From the NCBI GenBank assembly GCA_020024615.1, contig JAHHTP010000014.1:1-43539 (forward strand): a DNA stretch of 43,539 nt, written 5' to 3'. The stretch is from Oscillospiraceae bacterium. Its GTDB lineage: Bacteria > Bacillota > Clostridia > Oscillospirales > Ruminococcaceae. The notes under the pieces were generated by a model. That model ran no database searches and had not been told where the DNA came from. It worked only from the letters and a program-made list of their open reading frames with translations. Positions 29,588 to 37,513 of this stretch are shown here, one piece after another; position 1 is the first letter of the stretch; each line of letters starts with the position of its first letter. The translations under genes were made by a program, and so were the position numbers.

Positions 29588-31915
29588 ATGAATTTTTCAC
29601 AGAAAGTGCTGCAAATCTTAGATGAACAGCACAACACCACTCCAAAAAAAGCCACCACCAAACAGCTTTATGATGCTGTTTCCAAAGCAGCAATGCTGAA
29701 CTTGAAAAAGGATTGGAAAACCACACCGGGTCAAAAGCGTGCCTGCTATCTCTCTGCCGAATTTTTAATCGGTCGTCTGGTTTACGCTAACCTGATGAAC
29801 CTCGGTTTAGCCAAAGAATGCGAAGATCTGTTTATCAAAGAGGGCATTGACCTCAAATGTTTCGAGGAAATCGAGGACGATGCACTTGGCAACGGCGGTC
29901 TTGGTCGTTTGGCAGCCTGTTTTTTAGACTCCGCAGCCAGTCATCATATTCCGCTCGATGGTTTTGGTATCCGCTACCGTTACGGCCTGTTTAAACAGTA
30001 TTTCGACAATGGATTCCAAGGCGAATCTGCGGATGATTGGCAGTCCTTTGGTGATCCGTGGAGTGTCCGCAAAGAGGATGAAGCGGTTACAGTATCCTTC
30101 CGCAATCAACAAGTAAAAGCTATTCCATATGATATGCCGGTTATTGGCTATCAGAATGGCTGCGTCAATACCCTGCGACTGTGGCAAGCTGAACCAATAA
30201 ACGGTTTTAACTTCCACGCGTTCAATGATCTGAAATATGATGAAGCGGTCAAAGAGGCCAACGATGCTGAAAACATCAACGCTGTGCTCTATCCAAATGA
30301 CAACGGCTATGAAGGTAGAGTGCTGCGCTTAAAACAGCAATATTTCTTCTCCAGTGCAACCATGCAAACACTGGTAAATCGCTATACCGCAGAGTATGGT
30401 GAGAATTTCTCGGCATTTGCAGATTGCTATGCCGTACAGTTAAATGATACACATCCAACTATCTCCATTCCAGAACTGATTCGCATTCTGTGTGAAGACT
30501 ATCTGTTGACCTTTGAGGAAGCATTTGAAATCGCACAGAAAACCTTTGCCTATACAAACCATACCATTATGGCAGAAGCTCTGGAAAAATGGGATGTCAG
30601 CATGATTCTGGATGTTATCCCGCAGGTGTATCCTTATATTGTGATGCTTCACAACCGCTTAAGTCGCGAGCTTAAGACTAAAAACATCACCAGCGATACT
30701 CAAAAATGCTACCATATCATTGCAGATAACCAGGTACAGATGGCAAGAATGGCAGTTTACGCTTCCCATTCTACCAACGGTGTGGCACAGATTCACACCG
30801 AAATCCTCAAAAACGAAGTGCTGCATGAGTGGTACATGCTCTATCCTCAGCGTTTCAATAATAAAACCAACGGCATCACCCAACGCAGATGGCTCGCACT
30901 CTGTAACAAAGAACTATCTAATTTTATCACAGAGCATATCGGTGATAAATGGATTACTGACCTTGATGAACTCAAGAAAATGCAAACCTATGTCGATGAT
31001 GAAACCGCCTTAAACACCTTTATGCAGATTAAATCTGAAAAGAAAAGGCAGCTTTGCGACTATATCAAGGCGTATGAAGGTGTAGAAATCAATCCGAATT
31101 TTATTTTTGATGTCCAGATCAAGCGTCTGCATGAGTACAAACGCCAACTTCTAAATGCATTTAGCATCCTTGACACCTATTACGGAATCAAGGATGGCAG
31201 AATCAAAGACTTTACTCCAACAGTGTATCTGTTCGGTGCGAAAGCTGCCCCTGGCTATTTCCGTGCAAAAGGCATCATCAAGTATATCAATGAGATTGCA
31301 AAAATGATTGCAGTTGATCCGGAAATGAAGGATAAAATGCAAGTTCTGTTTGTTCATAACTATAATGTATCCTATGCAGAAAAACTGATTCCAGCAGCTG
31401 ATATTTCCGAACAAATTTCTACAGCAGGCACCGAAGCTTCTGGTACCGGTAATATGAAATTCATGCTCAACGGCGCTGTTACTATGGGTACGATGGACGG
31501 CGCAAACATCGAAATCGTGGAACAGGCCGGCAGAGAAAACAATTACATCTTCGGCGCAGAGGTAGACGAGATTGCAGCCGTCAAATCCAGCTACAATCCG
31601 CGTAACATCTACAACAATAATCCGCGCATCAAACGGGTGCTGGATACTCTGATTGATGGAACCTTTGACGACTGCGGCAGCGGTATGTTTGCCGAATTGT
31701 ATCACGCTATTTTAGACGGTGCTTCCTGGCATCAGCCGGATCATTATTTCCTGCTACTTGACTTTGAACGCTACTGCGATGCCAGAATGCAGGCAAACAG
31801 GGATTACAAAGATAAAAAAGCATTCGCCAAAAAATGCTTTATCAATATGGCAAACGCCGGAAAATTTTCCTCCGACCGTACCATCAAACAGTACGCCGAA
31901 GAAATCTGGTTCTAA
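29588..31915 (+). CDS. glgP: glycogen/maltodextrin phosphorylase
   Basis: A 775-residue GT35 phosphorylase that releases glucose-1-phosphate from the non-reducing ends of glycogen or maltodextrins. PLP binds the Lys in TEASGTGNMKFMLNGA. Other hallmarks are AYLSAEFLIGRL-like CYLSAEFLIGRLVYANL, DDALGNGGLGRLAACFLDS, QLNDTHPTISIPELIRIL, NKTNGITQRRWLALCN and FDVQIKRLHEYKRQLLN. The length is slightly below that of many enterobacterial enzymes, fitting Clostridia forms. GGAAGGA precedes the ATG. It is in one operon with malQ and is followed by a strong terminator. Choice between glycogen and maltodextrin as the main substrate cannot be made from the sequence. Confidence 0.97.
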   Translation: MNFSQKVLQILDEQHNTTPKKATTKQLYDAVSKAAMLNLKKDWKTTPGQKRACYLSAEFLIGRLVYANLMNLGLAKECEDLFIKEGIDLKCFEEIEDDALGNGGLGRLAACFLDSAASHHIPLDGFGIRYRYGLFKQYFDNGFQGESADDWQSFGDPWSVRKEDEAVTVSFRNQQVKAIPYDMPVIGYQNGCVNTLRLWQAEPINGFNFHAFNDLKYDEAVKEANDAENINAVLYPNDNGYEGRVLRLKQQYFFSSATMQTLVNRYTAEYGENFSAFADCYAVQLNDTHPTISIPELIRILCEDYLLTFEEAFEIAQKTFAYTNHTIMAEALEKWDVSMILDVIPQVYPYIVMLHNRLSRELKTKNITSDTQKCYHIIADNQVQMARMAVYASHSTNGVAQIHTEILKNEVLHEWYMLYPQRFNNKTNGITQRRWLALCNKELSNFITEHIGDKWITDLDELKKMQTYVDDETALNTFMQIKSEKKRQLCDYIKAYEGVEINPNFIFDVQIKRLHEYKRQLLNAFSILDTYYGIKDGRIKDFTPTVYLFGAKAAPGYFRAKGIIKYINEIAKMIAVDPEMKDKMQVLFVHNYNVSYAEKLIPAADISEQISTAGTEASGTGNMKFMLNGAVTMGTMDGANIEIVEQAGRENNYIFGAEVDEIAAVKSSYNPRNIYNNNPRIKRVLDTLIDGTFDDCGSGMFAELYHAILDGASWHQPDHYFLLLDFERYCDARMQANRDYKDKKAFAKKCFINMANAGKFSSDRTIKQYAEEIWF

Positions 31916-31924
31916 AATGCAAAC

Positions 31925-31955
31925 AAGCGAGGCACAAAACTGCCTCGCTTTTCTT
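31925..31955. terminator. bidirectional terminator after glgP
   Basis: A perfect 10-bp stem AAGCGAGGCA/TGCCTCGCTT (31925-31950), followed by TTCTT rightward and TTGTTTGCATTTT leftward. Confidence 0.8.
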
Positions 31956-31964
31956 ATTTATCCC

Positions 31965-31988
31965 ATACCGAAACTTTGTTTTCGGTAT
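31965..31988. repeat. perfect 9-bp inverted repeat in the glgP/wecB convergent gap
   Basis: ATACCGAAA (31965-31973), 6-nt loop, TTTCGGTAT (31980-31988). No U-tract on either side. A second small hairpin GGTC/GACC lies near 32016-32030. The gap may be the structured 3' end of the leftward wecB mRNA. Confidence 0.5.
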
Positions 31989-32090
31989 CTCGCCACTGTC
32001 AATTATCACTCCTGGGCGGTCTTTCGCGACCTTATAAAATAATAGTATAATTATAAATCCCCATATATTCAGGCATTCTTGACCTGATTT

Positions 32091-33209
32091 TTACAGCGTT
32101 TTCAAAATCTGAGCAATCTGTCTGCACGCTGTACCATCCCCGTACGGATTGGATGCCTTTGCCATTGCATCATAAGCAGCTTTGTCATGCAGCAGCGCAT
32201 TGCAACTCTGGTAAATCACTTCTGGATCACTGCCGACCAACTTCAATGTACCAGCAGCCACACCTTCCGGACGCTCTGTGGTGTCACGCAGCACTAAAAC
32301 AGGTTTGCCCAAAGATGGTGCTTCTTCCTGGATCCCACCCGAATCGGTCAGAATCAAATAAGCCCTGGCCATAAAATTATGAAAATCCAGAACATCCAGC
32401 GGCTCAATCAACCGGATCTGATCACAACCAGAAAATTCCTCTTTTGCTGCTTCCCTTACCTTCGGATTCAGGTGAATTGGATACAATACCCTGACATCAC
32501 GGTTTTCCTCCATAATTCTACGGATCGCCTGAAAACAACGATGCAGCGGCGCACCGAGATTCTCCCGGCGATGTGCGGTGAGCAGAATAAATTTACGATC
32601 ACTGCCATCTTTCATCGGTTCAGTCACCCAAGATAACTGCTCGTGGGTGTAATCTTCACGCACCGTGGTAGAAAGCGCATCAATCGCGGTATTGCCGGTC
32701 ACAAAAATACTTTCCGCTTTTTTGCCTTCTTGCAGTAAATTTTCTTTTGCCTGCAATGTCGGTGCAAAATTATATTTTGCGACAATGGAAACCGCTTGGC
32801 GATTAAATTCCTCTGGAAATGGTGCCGACAGATCATAAGTCCTTAAACCTGCTTCAACATGACCGACCGGAATCTGTAAATAAAATGCCGCCAGTGCAGC
32901 CGAAAAGGTGGTGGAGGTATCCCCATGTACCAGCAGCACATCCGGTTTTTCCTGCTCCAAAACTGTACGGATGTTTAACAGAATATCTGCTGTAATGTCA
33001 AACAATGTCTGATTCTGCTTCATAATATCCAAATCATATTGCGGTGTAATATGAAAAGTATCCAATACCTGGCGTAGCATCGAACGATGCTGACCGGTCA
33101 CACACACAACCGTATGAAAATCAGCATCCTGTTGCAATTCACGCACCAGCGGACACATTTTAATTGCTTCCGGGCGGGTGCCGAAAACAAACATAATTTT
33201 TTTGCACAT
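32091..33209 (-). CDS. wecB: UDP-N-acetylglucosamine 2-epimerase (non-hydrolysing)
   Basis: A 372-residue GT-B-fold enzyme that interconverts UDP-GlcNAc and UDP-ManNAc, which supplies ManNAc for teichoic acid linkage units and capsules. Motifs: FGTRPEAIKMCPLV at the N-terminus, VHGDTSTTFSAALAAF, GHVEAGLRTYD, LTAHRRENLG, and DSGGIQEEAPSLGKPVLVLRDTTERPEG, which contain the UDP-binding and catalytic residues. The length is standard. It stands alone, divergent from the isomerase/epimerase gene. The minus-strand promoter has -35 TTTACT and -10 TATAAT near 33240-33270. The Bacillus name for this activity is mnaA. Confidence 0.95.
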   Translation of the reverse strand: MCKKIMFVFGTRPEAIKMCPLVRELQQDADFHTVVCVTGQHRSMLRQVLDTFHITPQYDLDIMKQNQTLFDITADILLNIRTVLEQEKPDVLLVHGDTSTTFSAALAAFYLQIPVGHVEAGLRTYDLSAPFPEEFNRQAVSIVAKYNFAPTLQAKENLLQEGKKAESIFVTGNTAIDALSTTVREDYTHEQLSWVTEPMKDGSDRKFILLTAHRRENLGAPLHRCFQAIRRIMEENRDVRVLYPIHLNPKVREAAKEEFSGCDQIRLIEPLDVLDFHNFMARAYLILTDSGGIQEEAPSLGKPVLVLRDTTERPEGVAAGTLKLVGSDPEVIYQSCNALLHDKAAYDAMAKASNPYGDGTACRQIAQILKTL

Positions 33210-33276
33210 ATTGATTCTCCCTCACTTTATATAACTCTATTATATCCATATCAATGGAAAAAGTAAAGTATTTTTG

Positions 33277-33316
33277 CCGAATTCGGTTTGTATTTGAATA
33301 GCAGATATGCTATAAT
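33277..33316 (+). promoter_or_regulatory. promoter of the isomerase/rlmA unit with adjoining palindrome
   Basis: -35 TTGTAT (33288-33293), a 17-bp spacer and an extended -10 TGCTATAAT (-10 at 33311-33316). The palindrome CCGAATTCGG (33277-33286) ends one base before the -35 and lies between this promoter and the divergent wecB promoter. Confidence 0.6.
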
Positions 33317-33352
33317 AAGGATATGAAAAACTGCAAAAGGAGTTGATTTCAA

Positions 33353-34207
33353 ATGCGTTTCGGAGGAAATGTATTAAACTATAATGATCCGCAGGACTGG
33401 TTAAGACAGGTAAAGAAACAAGGCTACACCGCCGTTGTATGCCCAGTTGATTATACGGCATCCGCCGAGCTGAAAGCGGAATACAGAAAACTGATTCTGG
33501 AAAATGACCTTTTAGTCGGTGAGGTCGGCGCATGGTCCAGCCCACTGGCAACCGATGAAACAGAACGCAAAACTGCTCTGGAATACTGTAAACAGCAACT
33601 GACTTTAGCGGATGAATTCGGTGCCAACTGCTGTGTCAATGTCAGCGGTGCGCGCCTTACAGGAAACTGGTCCGGCTGCACTGCTGAAAACTTCACCCGT
33701 GATACCTATCAGCTGATTGTTGATACTGTCCGTGAAATCATCGACGATGTTCATCCAGAAAATACCTTCTATACACTGGAACCAATGCCTTGGATGTACC
33801 CAGATACCCCGGAAATGTATCTTCAGTTAATCAAGGATATTGATCGCAGCCATTTCGGTGTGCATCTGGACTATACCAATATGATCAATGACCCTCAGAA
33901 ATATGCCTGCTCCTCTGCCTATATCCGCTATATGTTCCAGAAACTTGGTAAACATATTCGCAGCATCCATGCAAAGGATGTGTATATGGATGGCACTCTA
34001 CCATGCTCCATCGTAGAATGTATGCCAGGCAAAGGCAGTATTGATTTCAACACCGTCCTGCGTTGCGCTGCAAGACTCGGCAAAGATATTCCAGTATTTG
34101 TTGAACATTTAAACACCATGGATGAAATCAAACAGGCTGTCGATCACTTAAAGGGTGTGGTTGTAACTGAACAGATCACCATGGATTTTATCCCGGAAGA
34201 GGTGTAA
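33353..34207 (+). CDS. sugar phosphate isomerase/epimerase-like TIM-barrel protein
   Basis: A 284-residue protein of the xylose-isomerase-like TIM-barrel superfamily (AP endonuclease 2 family). Metal-ligand-type acidic residues appear in FYTLEPMPWMYPDTP (Glu), HLDYTNMIN (Asp), SIHAKDVYM (His, Asp) and FVEHLNT (Glu), the usual positions for a divalent-metal isomerase or epimerase. No signal peptide. AAAAGGAG lies about 10 nt before the ATG. It is followed after 3 bp by rlmA, so the two are co-transcribed. The substrate is unknown; a keto-sugar or inositol-type compound is typical of the superfamily. The family call is solid, the activity is not. Confidence 0.85.
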   Translation: MRFGGNVLNYNDPQDWLRQVKKQGYTAVVCPVDYTASAELKAEYRKLILENDLLVGEVGAWSSPLATDETERKTALEYCKQQLTLADEFGANCCVNVSGARLTGNWSGCTAENFTRDTYQLIVDTVREIIDDVHPENTFYTLEPMPWMYPDTPEMYLQLIKDIDRSHFGVHLDYTNMINDPQKYACSSAYIRYMFQKLGKHIRSIHAKDVYMDGTLPCSIVECMPGKGSIDFNTVLRCAARLGKDIPVFVEHLNTMDEIKQAVDHLKGVVVTEQITMDFIPEEV

Positions 34208-34210
34208 CAT

Positions 34211-35056
34211 ATGGCTATCCACTTACTCTGCCCCGTCTGCAAAGGAGAACTGATTCTTGATGAAGTGAAACGCAGCTACCACTGTCCGAAAAATCACTGC
34301 TATGACCGTGCCAAAACCGGATATGTCAATTTAATCCCCATCAGCAAAAAACGCTCCAAAATACCGGGTGATAACAAGGATATGATTCGTGCCAGAGTGG
34401 ATTTTCTCTCCAGTGGATTCTATCAACCACTTTCCGATACCATTAACTTTGCAGCAATCAAAATGCTGGAAAACGTTAAAAATCCGGTTATTTTAGATGC
34501 TGGTTGCGGAGAAGGCTACTACACCAAACGCCTCTATGATGCCGTATCTGCACAAGGAAAAAAAGTCAAGCTGTTTGGCATGGATATTTCCAAATTTGCA
34601 CTGGATATGGCTGGAAAGCACCATGCATCAGAAGGAAACATTTTCTATGCTGCTGCAAGCTCGTTTGACTTACCGCTGCCGGATCACAGTGTGGATTTGC
34701 TGGTTTCCATCTTCTCTCCGTACGCTGAAAAAGAATTTTTGCGTGTCCTAAAACCGGGCGGAAAGATGATTCTCGCTATTCCGGGACCAAAACATCTTTG
34801 GGAATTAAAAAGCCTTGTCTATGACACCCCATACGAAAACAAGGTGAAAGATTATAATCTTACCGGCTTTGACTTTGCACAAAGCATTCCGGTAGAAACC
34901 ACCATTCATCTGCCAGATAAAAAAGCGGTTTCTGACCTGTTTTCGATGACTCCTTATTGCTGTAATACCCCGCCACAGGCAGCTGCAAGACTAAATGCCT
35001 GCACAGAACTTTCCACACAAATTCAATTTGAAGTGCTGTGTTATGATGCCAAATAA
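34211..35056 (+). CDS. rlmA: 23S rRNA (guanine) N1-methyltransferase RlmA-like
   Basis: A 281-residue SAM-dependent methyltransferase. The N-terminal zinc site C7-x2-C10 and C25-x3-H29 (LLCPVCKG and YHCPKNHC) and the following YDRAKTGYVNLI are characteristic of RlmA enzymes, which methylate G745 or G748 of 23S rRNA helix 35. Motif I is ILDAGCGEGYYTKRL, and the later PLPDHSVDLLVSIFSPY and RVLKPGGKM complete the Rossmann-fold set. RlmA(II)-type members confer tylosin/macrolide resistance, so a mild drug-resistance effect is possible. The two subtypes cannot be told apart by eye. It is co-transcribed with the preceding isomerase gene (3-bp gap). Confidence 0.9.
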   Translation: MAIHLLCPVCKGELILDEVKRSYHCPKNHCYDRAKTGYVNLIPISKKRSKIPGDNKDMIRARVDFLSSGFYQPLSDTINFAAIKMLENVKNPVILDAGCGEGYYTKRLYDAVSAQGKKVKLFGMDISKFALDMAGKHHASEGNIFYAAASSFDLPLPDHSVDLLVSIFSPYAEKEFLRVLKPGGKMILAIPGPKHLWELKSLVYDTPYENKVKDYNLTGFDFAQSIPVETTIHLPDKKAVSDLFSMTPYCCNTPPQAAARLNACTELSTQIQFEVLCYDAK

Positions 35057-35104
35057 ATTTAGAGTATTGTTTGAACAAAATTCTTAATTTTAACAAAATT
35101 TTAA

Positions 35105-35133
35105 TTGACATTTTGTCGCAATAATCCTATAAT
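35105..35133 (+). promoter_or_regulatory. consensus promoter of the small membrane protein gene
   Basis: -35 TTGACA (35105-35110), a 17-bp spacer and -10 TATAAT (35128-35133): a perfect sigma-A match. The leader is about 55 nt. Confidence 0.85.
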
Positions 35134-35195
35134 AAAAATAGAATTTCACTTATAAAATGGCTGCGTTATTTTGTTAGAGAAAGGATTGAGATGTT

Positions 35196-35423
35196 ATGAA
35201 GAAAAAGTATATCTGGATTTCCGTTATTTCAGGTATTGCTGCCTTGGCAACCGCCGCAGCAGCTGTTGCTGTCTTTTTAAAAGCCAAAAAAGCTAAAAAA
35301 GACTTAGAATGCGCCGAGTATGATGACGATAATATTGATTTTATGCTGGACGATGATTCTGATGTTGACCTGGAGGATATCGCAGAATATGCTGTGGACG
35401 AAGAATCTCCACAACTCGTATAA
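35196..35423 (+). CDS. small single-pass membrane protein with acidic tail
   Basis: A 75-residue protein: MKKKYIWI, then one membrane helix (about 7-28, Ala/Val-rich), a Lys-rich stop-transfer segment (KAKKAKKDLE), then a strongly acidic tail rich in Asp and Glu (DDDNIDFMLDDDSDVDLED). I recognise no named family. It has a perfect sigma-A promoter, a good ribosome site (GAGAAAGGATTGAG) and its own strong terminator, so it is a dedicated and probably abundant product. The layout (Lys-rich then acid-rich) suggests a cytoplasmic protein-contact tail anchored in the membrane. Its function is unknown. Confidence 0.75.
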   Translation: MKKKYIWISVISGIAALATAAAAVAVFLKAKKAKKDLECAEYDDDNIDFMLDDDSDVDLEDIAEYAVDEESPQLV

Positions 35424-35432
35424 AATAATTCA

Positions 35433-35463
35433 GGCAGGTAGCGAAAACTACCTGCCTTTTCTG
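35433..35463 (+). terminator. intrinsic terminator after the small acidic membrane protein
   Basis: A perfect 9-bp stem GGCAGGTAG/CTACCTGCC with loop CGAAAA, followed by TTTTCT. It may also serve the convergent coaBC gene. Confidence 0.85.
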
Positions 35464-35465
35464 GT

Positions 35466-36659
35466 TTAAATTTTGCTTTTTATAGCATCCAGTACCGCAT
35501 TTGCTGCATCAAATTTGCTCATCTTTGGCAGCTCATGACAGCTGTCCTTTGTAATAATGGTAATTACATTGGTGGAGGTTCCAAACCCAGCACCCTCAAC
35601 TTTTAAGTTGTTGGCGACAATCATATCCACATTTTTCTTTGCAAGTTTTGCACTGGAATTTTCCAGCATATTCTGCGTTTCCATCGAGAAGCCACACAAG
35701 AACTGTCCTTCCCTGCGATGCTGCCCAAGATACTGTAAAATATCGGTGGTTCGTTTCAGAGGAATGCTCATATCACCATCTTGCTTTTTCACCTTTTCAT
35801 CCGATACAGTAACTGGTGTGTAATCCGCAACAGCAGCAGCCTTAATTACAATATCGGACTGCTCAAAATTTGCTTTGACTGCCTCGAACATATCCTGCGC
35901 CGATACAACTGGAATAATATTGACAAACTTTGGTGGTGCAATCGAAACTGGACCAGACACCAGCGTCACCTTTGCGCCGCGCATAGCAGCTGCTTTTGCA
36001 AGTGCGTATCCCATTTTCCCAGTTGAATGATTGGTGATGTAACGCACTGGGTCGATTGTTTCTTGGGTGGGACCAGCGGTAATCAGCACCGATTTGCCCA
36101 ATAAATCCTTCTCACAGGAAATCTCCTGCTCAATATATTCATACATCTCAGTCGGTTCTATCATCTTTCCTGCACCAGTTGCTCCACATGCAAGATAGCC
36201 GACAGCCGGTTCTAAAATAATCCATCCGTAATGACGCAGCTTATTCAAATTATCCTGCACCACCGGATTTTCATACATTTTGGTGTTCATTGCCGGTGCA
36301 AGCATCTTCACACAGCCACAAGCAAGTGCAGTGGTTGTCAACATATCATCCGCAATTCCAGATGCGAGCTTGCCAATAATATTAGCTGTTGCGGGTGCGA
36401 TCAGCAGCAGATCAGCTTTATCCGCTAAAGCAATATGTTCGACCTCCATCGTAAAATTTCGGTCAAAGGTATCAGTTAAACATTTATAATGTGAAAGACT
36501 CTCAAACGGAGTGGGTGGAATAATATTCTGCGCATTTTTCGTTAAAATAACATGGGTTTCAGCCTTGGCTTTTGTCAACATACTGACAAGATTTGGCATT
36601 TTGTAAGCGGCGATTCCGCCAGTCACGCCAATGATAATACATTTTCCCTGTAATGACAT
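35466..36659 (-). CDS. coaBC: bifunctional phosphopantothenoylcysteine decarboxylase / phosphopantothenate-cysteine ligase
   Basis: A 397-residue CoaBC that performs two steps of coenzyme A synthesis. The FMN-binding CoaC half (1-180) shows GVTGGIAAYK, VEHIALADKADLLLIAPATANIIGKLA, PAMNTKMYENP and YLACGATGAGKM (catalytic Cys). The CoaB half (about 185-395) shows VLITAGPTQETIDPVRYITNHSTGKMG and DEKVKK. The frame extends to 36761, but AAGGAGG is correctly spaced only for the ATG at 36659. The longer frame also runs through the promoter (36684-36712). It is divergent from an ECF S component, which supports pantothenate as that transporter's substrate. Confidence 0.96.
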   Translation of the reverse strand: MSLQGKCIIIGVTGGIAAYKMPNLVSMLTKAKAETHVILTKNAQNIIPPTPFESLSHYKCLTDTFDRNFTMEVEHIALADKADLLLIAPATANIIGKLASGIADDMLTTTALACGCVKMLAPAMNTKMYENPVVQDNLNKLRHYGWIILEPAVGYLACGATGAGKMIEPTEMYEYIEQEISCEKDLLGKSVLITAGPTQETIDPVRYITNHSTGKMGYALAKAAAMRGAKVTLVSGPVSIAPPKFVNIIPVVSAQDMFEAVKANFEQSDIVIKAAAVADYTPVTVSDEKVKKQDGDMSIPLKRTTDILQYLGQHRREGQFLCGFSMETQNMLENSSAKLAKKNVDMIVANNLKVEGAGFGTSTNVITIITKDSCHELPKMSKFDAANAVLDAIKSKI

Positions 36660-36683
36660 ACCCATTCCTCCTTTTCTGATTGT

Positions 36684-36712
36684 ATTATAGCACAAAGCAA
36701 AAATAAAGTCCA
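36684..36712 (-). promoter_or_regulatory. promoter of coaBC
   Basis: On the minus strand, -35 TGGACT (36712-36707), a 17-bp spacer and an extended -10 TGCTATAAT (-10 at 36689-36684). The transcript starts about 20 nt before the ATG at 36659. Confidence 0.65.
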
Positions 36713-36720
36713 CAAACATC

Positions 36721-36767
36721 TTGATTTTTCCCGAAAATGGTATTATAATAGCATAGGGCATAAGCCC
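36721..36767 (+). promoter_or_regulatory. promoter of the ECF S-component gene, with hairpin at the start site
   Basis: -35 TTGATT (36721-36726), a 17-bp spacer and -10 TATAAT (36744-36749). GGGC-ATAA-GCCC (36756-36767) sits at the predicted transcription start. The leader is about 80 nt; I recognise no known riboswitch in it. Confidence 0.65.
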
Positions 36768-36838
36768 ACATCCGCATTCACATTTATAATTTGCGTTGTA
36801 TCTTTTAATGAAAAGAACAGCAGCAAGGAGGAATGAAC

Positions 36839-37459
36839 ATGCAAAACACTAAAAAAAGTCAGAACTTACTGTTTCTGACCCAGATTGCTCTGCTTACGGC
36901 AATCGAAATCGTACTGGCCTACACTCCACTGGGTTATCTAAAGGTAGGACCACTTTCTTTATCTTTCCTGACAATACCGGTTGCCATTGGCGCATGTGTG
37001 TTAGGACCATCAGCCGGAGCTATCCTGGGTGGCGTATTCGGTATCACCAGCTTTATCAATGCGATTACTGGTCAATCCGCTATGACAGGCGCAATGTTCC
37101 AAATCAATCCGTTTACCTGTTTTATCACCTGCGTTATCGCTAGAATTTTAATGGGTTATTTGACCGGTTTGATTTTTAGATGGATTACAAAGATCGACAA
37201 AACAAAAATCATCCGCTACATTACTGCATCGGTTGCCGCTCCGCTTTTAAACACCATTTTATTTATGGGCTGTACCGTCATTTTTTTCTATCATTGTGAC
37301 TATGTACAGGGGCTTGCCAATACTTTAGGTGCAACCAACCCGTTTATGTTTGTTATTTTACTGGTGGGTGTACAGGGACTTGTTGAAGTCGGTGTCTGTG
37401 GCGTTGTTTCTACAATGGTCAGCAAGGCGGTTGATACCTTCCTGCAAAAGAAAAAATAA
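36839..37459 (+). CDS. ECF transporter S component, probably pantothenate-specific (PanT-like)
   Basis: A 206-residue membrane protein with about six helices, matching the substrate-binding S subunit of an energy-coupling-factor (ECF) transporter. The opening LLFLTQIALLTAIEIVLAYTPLGYLKVGPLSLSF and the IPVAIGACVLGPSAGAILGGVFG motif are typical of this group. It needs the shared EcfA/A'/T module, which is not in this window. Divergence from coaBC within a 180-bp region supports pantothenate (or another CoA precursor) as ligand; this is context only. AAGGAGG suits the ATG at 36839 better than the in-frame ATG at 36833. A terminator follows at once. Confidence 0.82.
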   Translation: MQNTKKSQNLLFLTQIALLTAIEIVLAYTPLGYLKVGPLSLSFLTIPVAIGACVLGPSAGAILGGVFGITSFINAITGQSAMTGAMFQINPFTCFITCVIARILMGYLTGLIFRWITKIDKTKIIRYITASVAAPLLNTILFMGCTVIFFYHCDYVQGLANTLGATNPFMFVILLVGVQGLVEVGVCGVVSTMVSKAVDTFLQKKK

Positions 37460-37464
37460 TCTCC

Positions 37465-37494
37465 AGGCAGTTCATCTTTATGAGCTGCCTTTTT
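37465..37494 (+). terminator. intrinsic terminator after the ECF S-component gene
   Basis: An 11-bp stem AGGCAGTTCAT/ATGAGCTGCCT with one G-U pair and loop CTTT, followed by TTTT. Confidence 0.85.
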
Positions 37495-37513
37495 ATATCG
37501 AAAGGAGCTTCTG

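Noticed and set aside
36756..36838. Riboswitch in the leader of the ECF S-component gene
   Set aside because: Only one 4-bp hairpin is evident and no conserved riboswitch core or expression platform was recognised.
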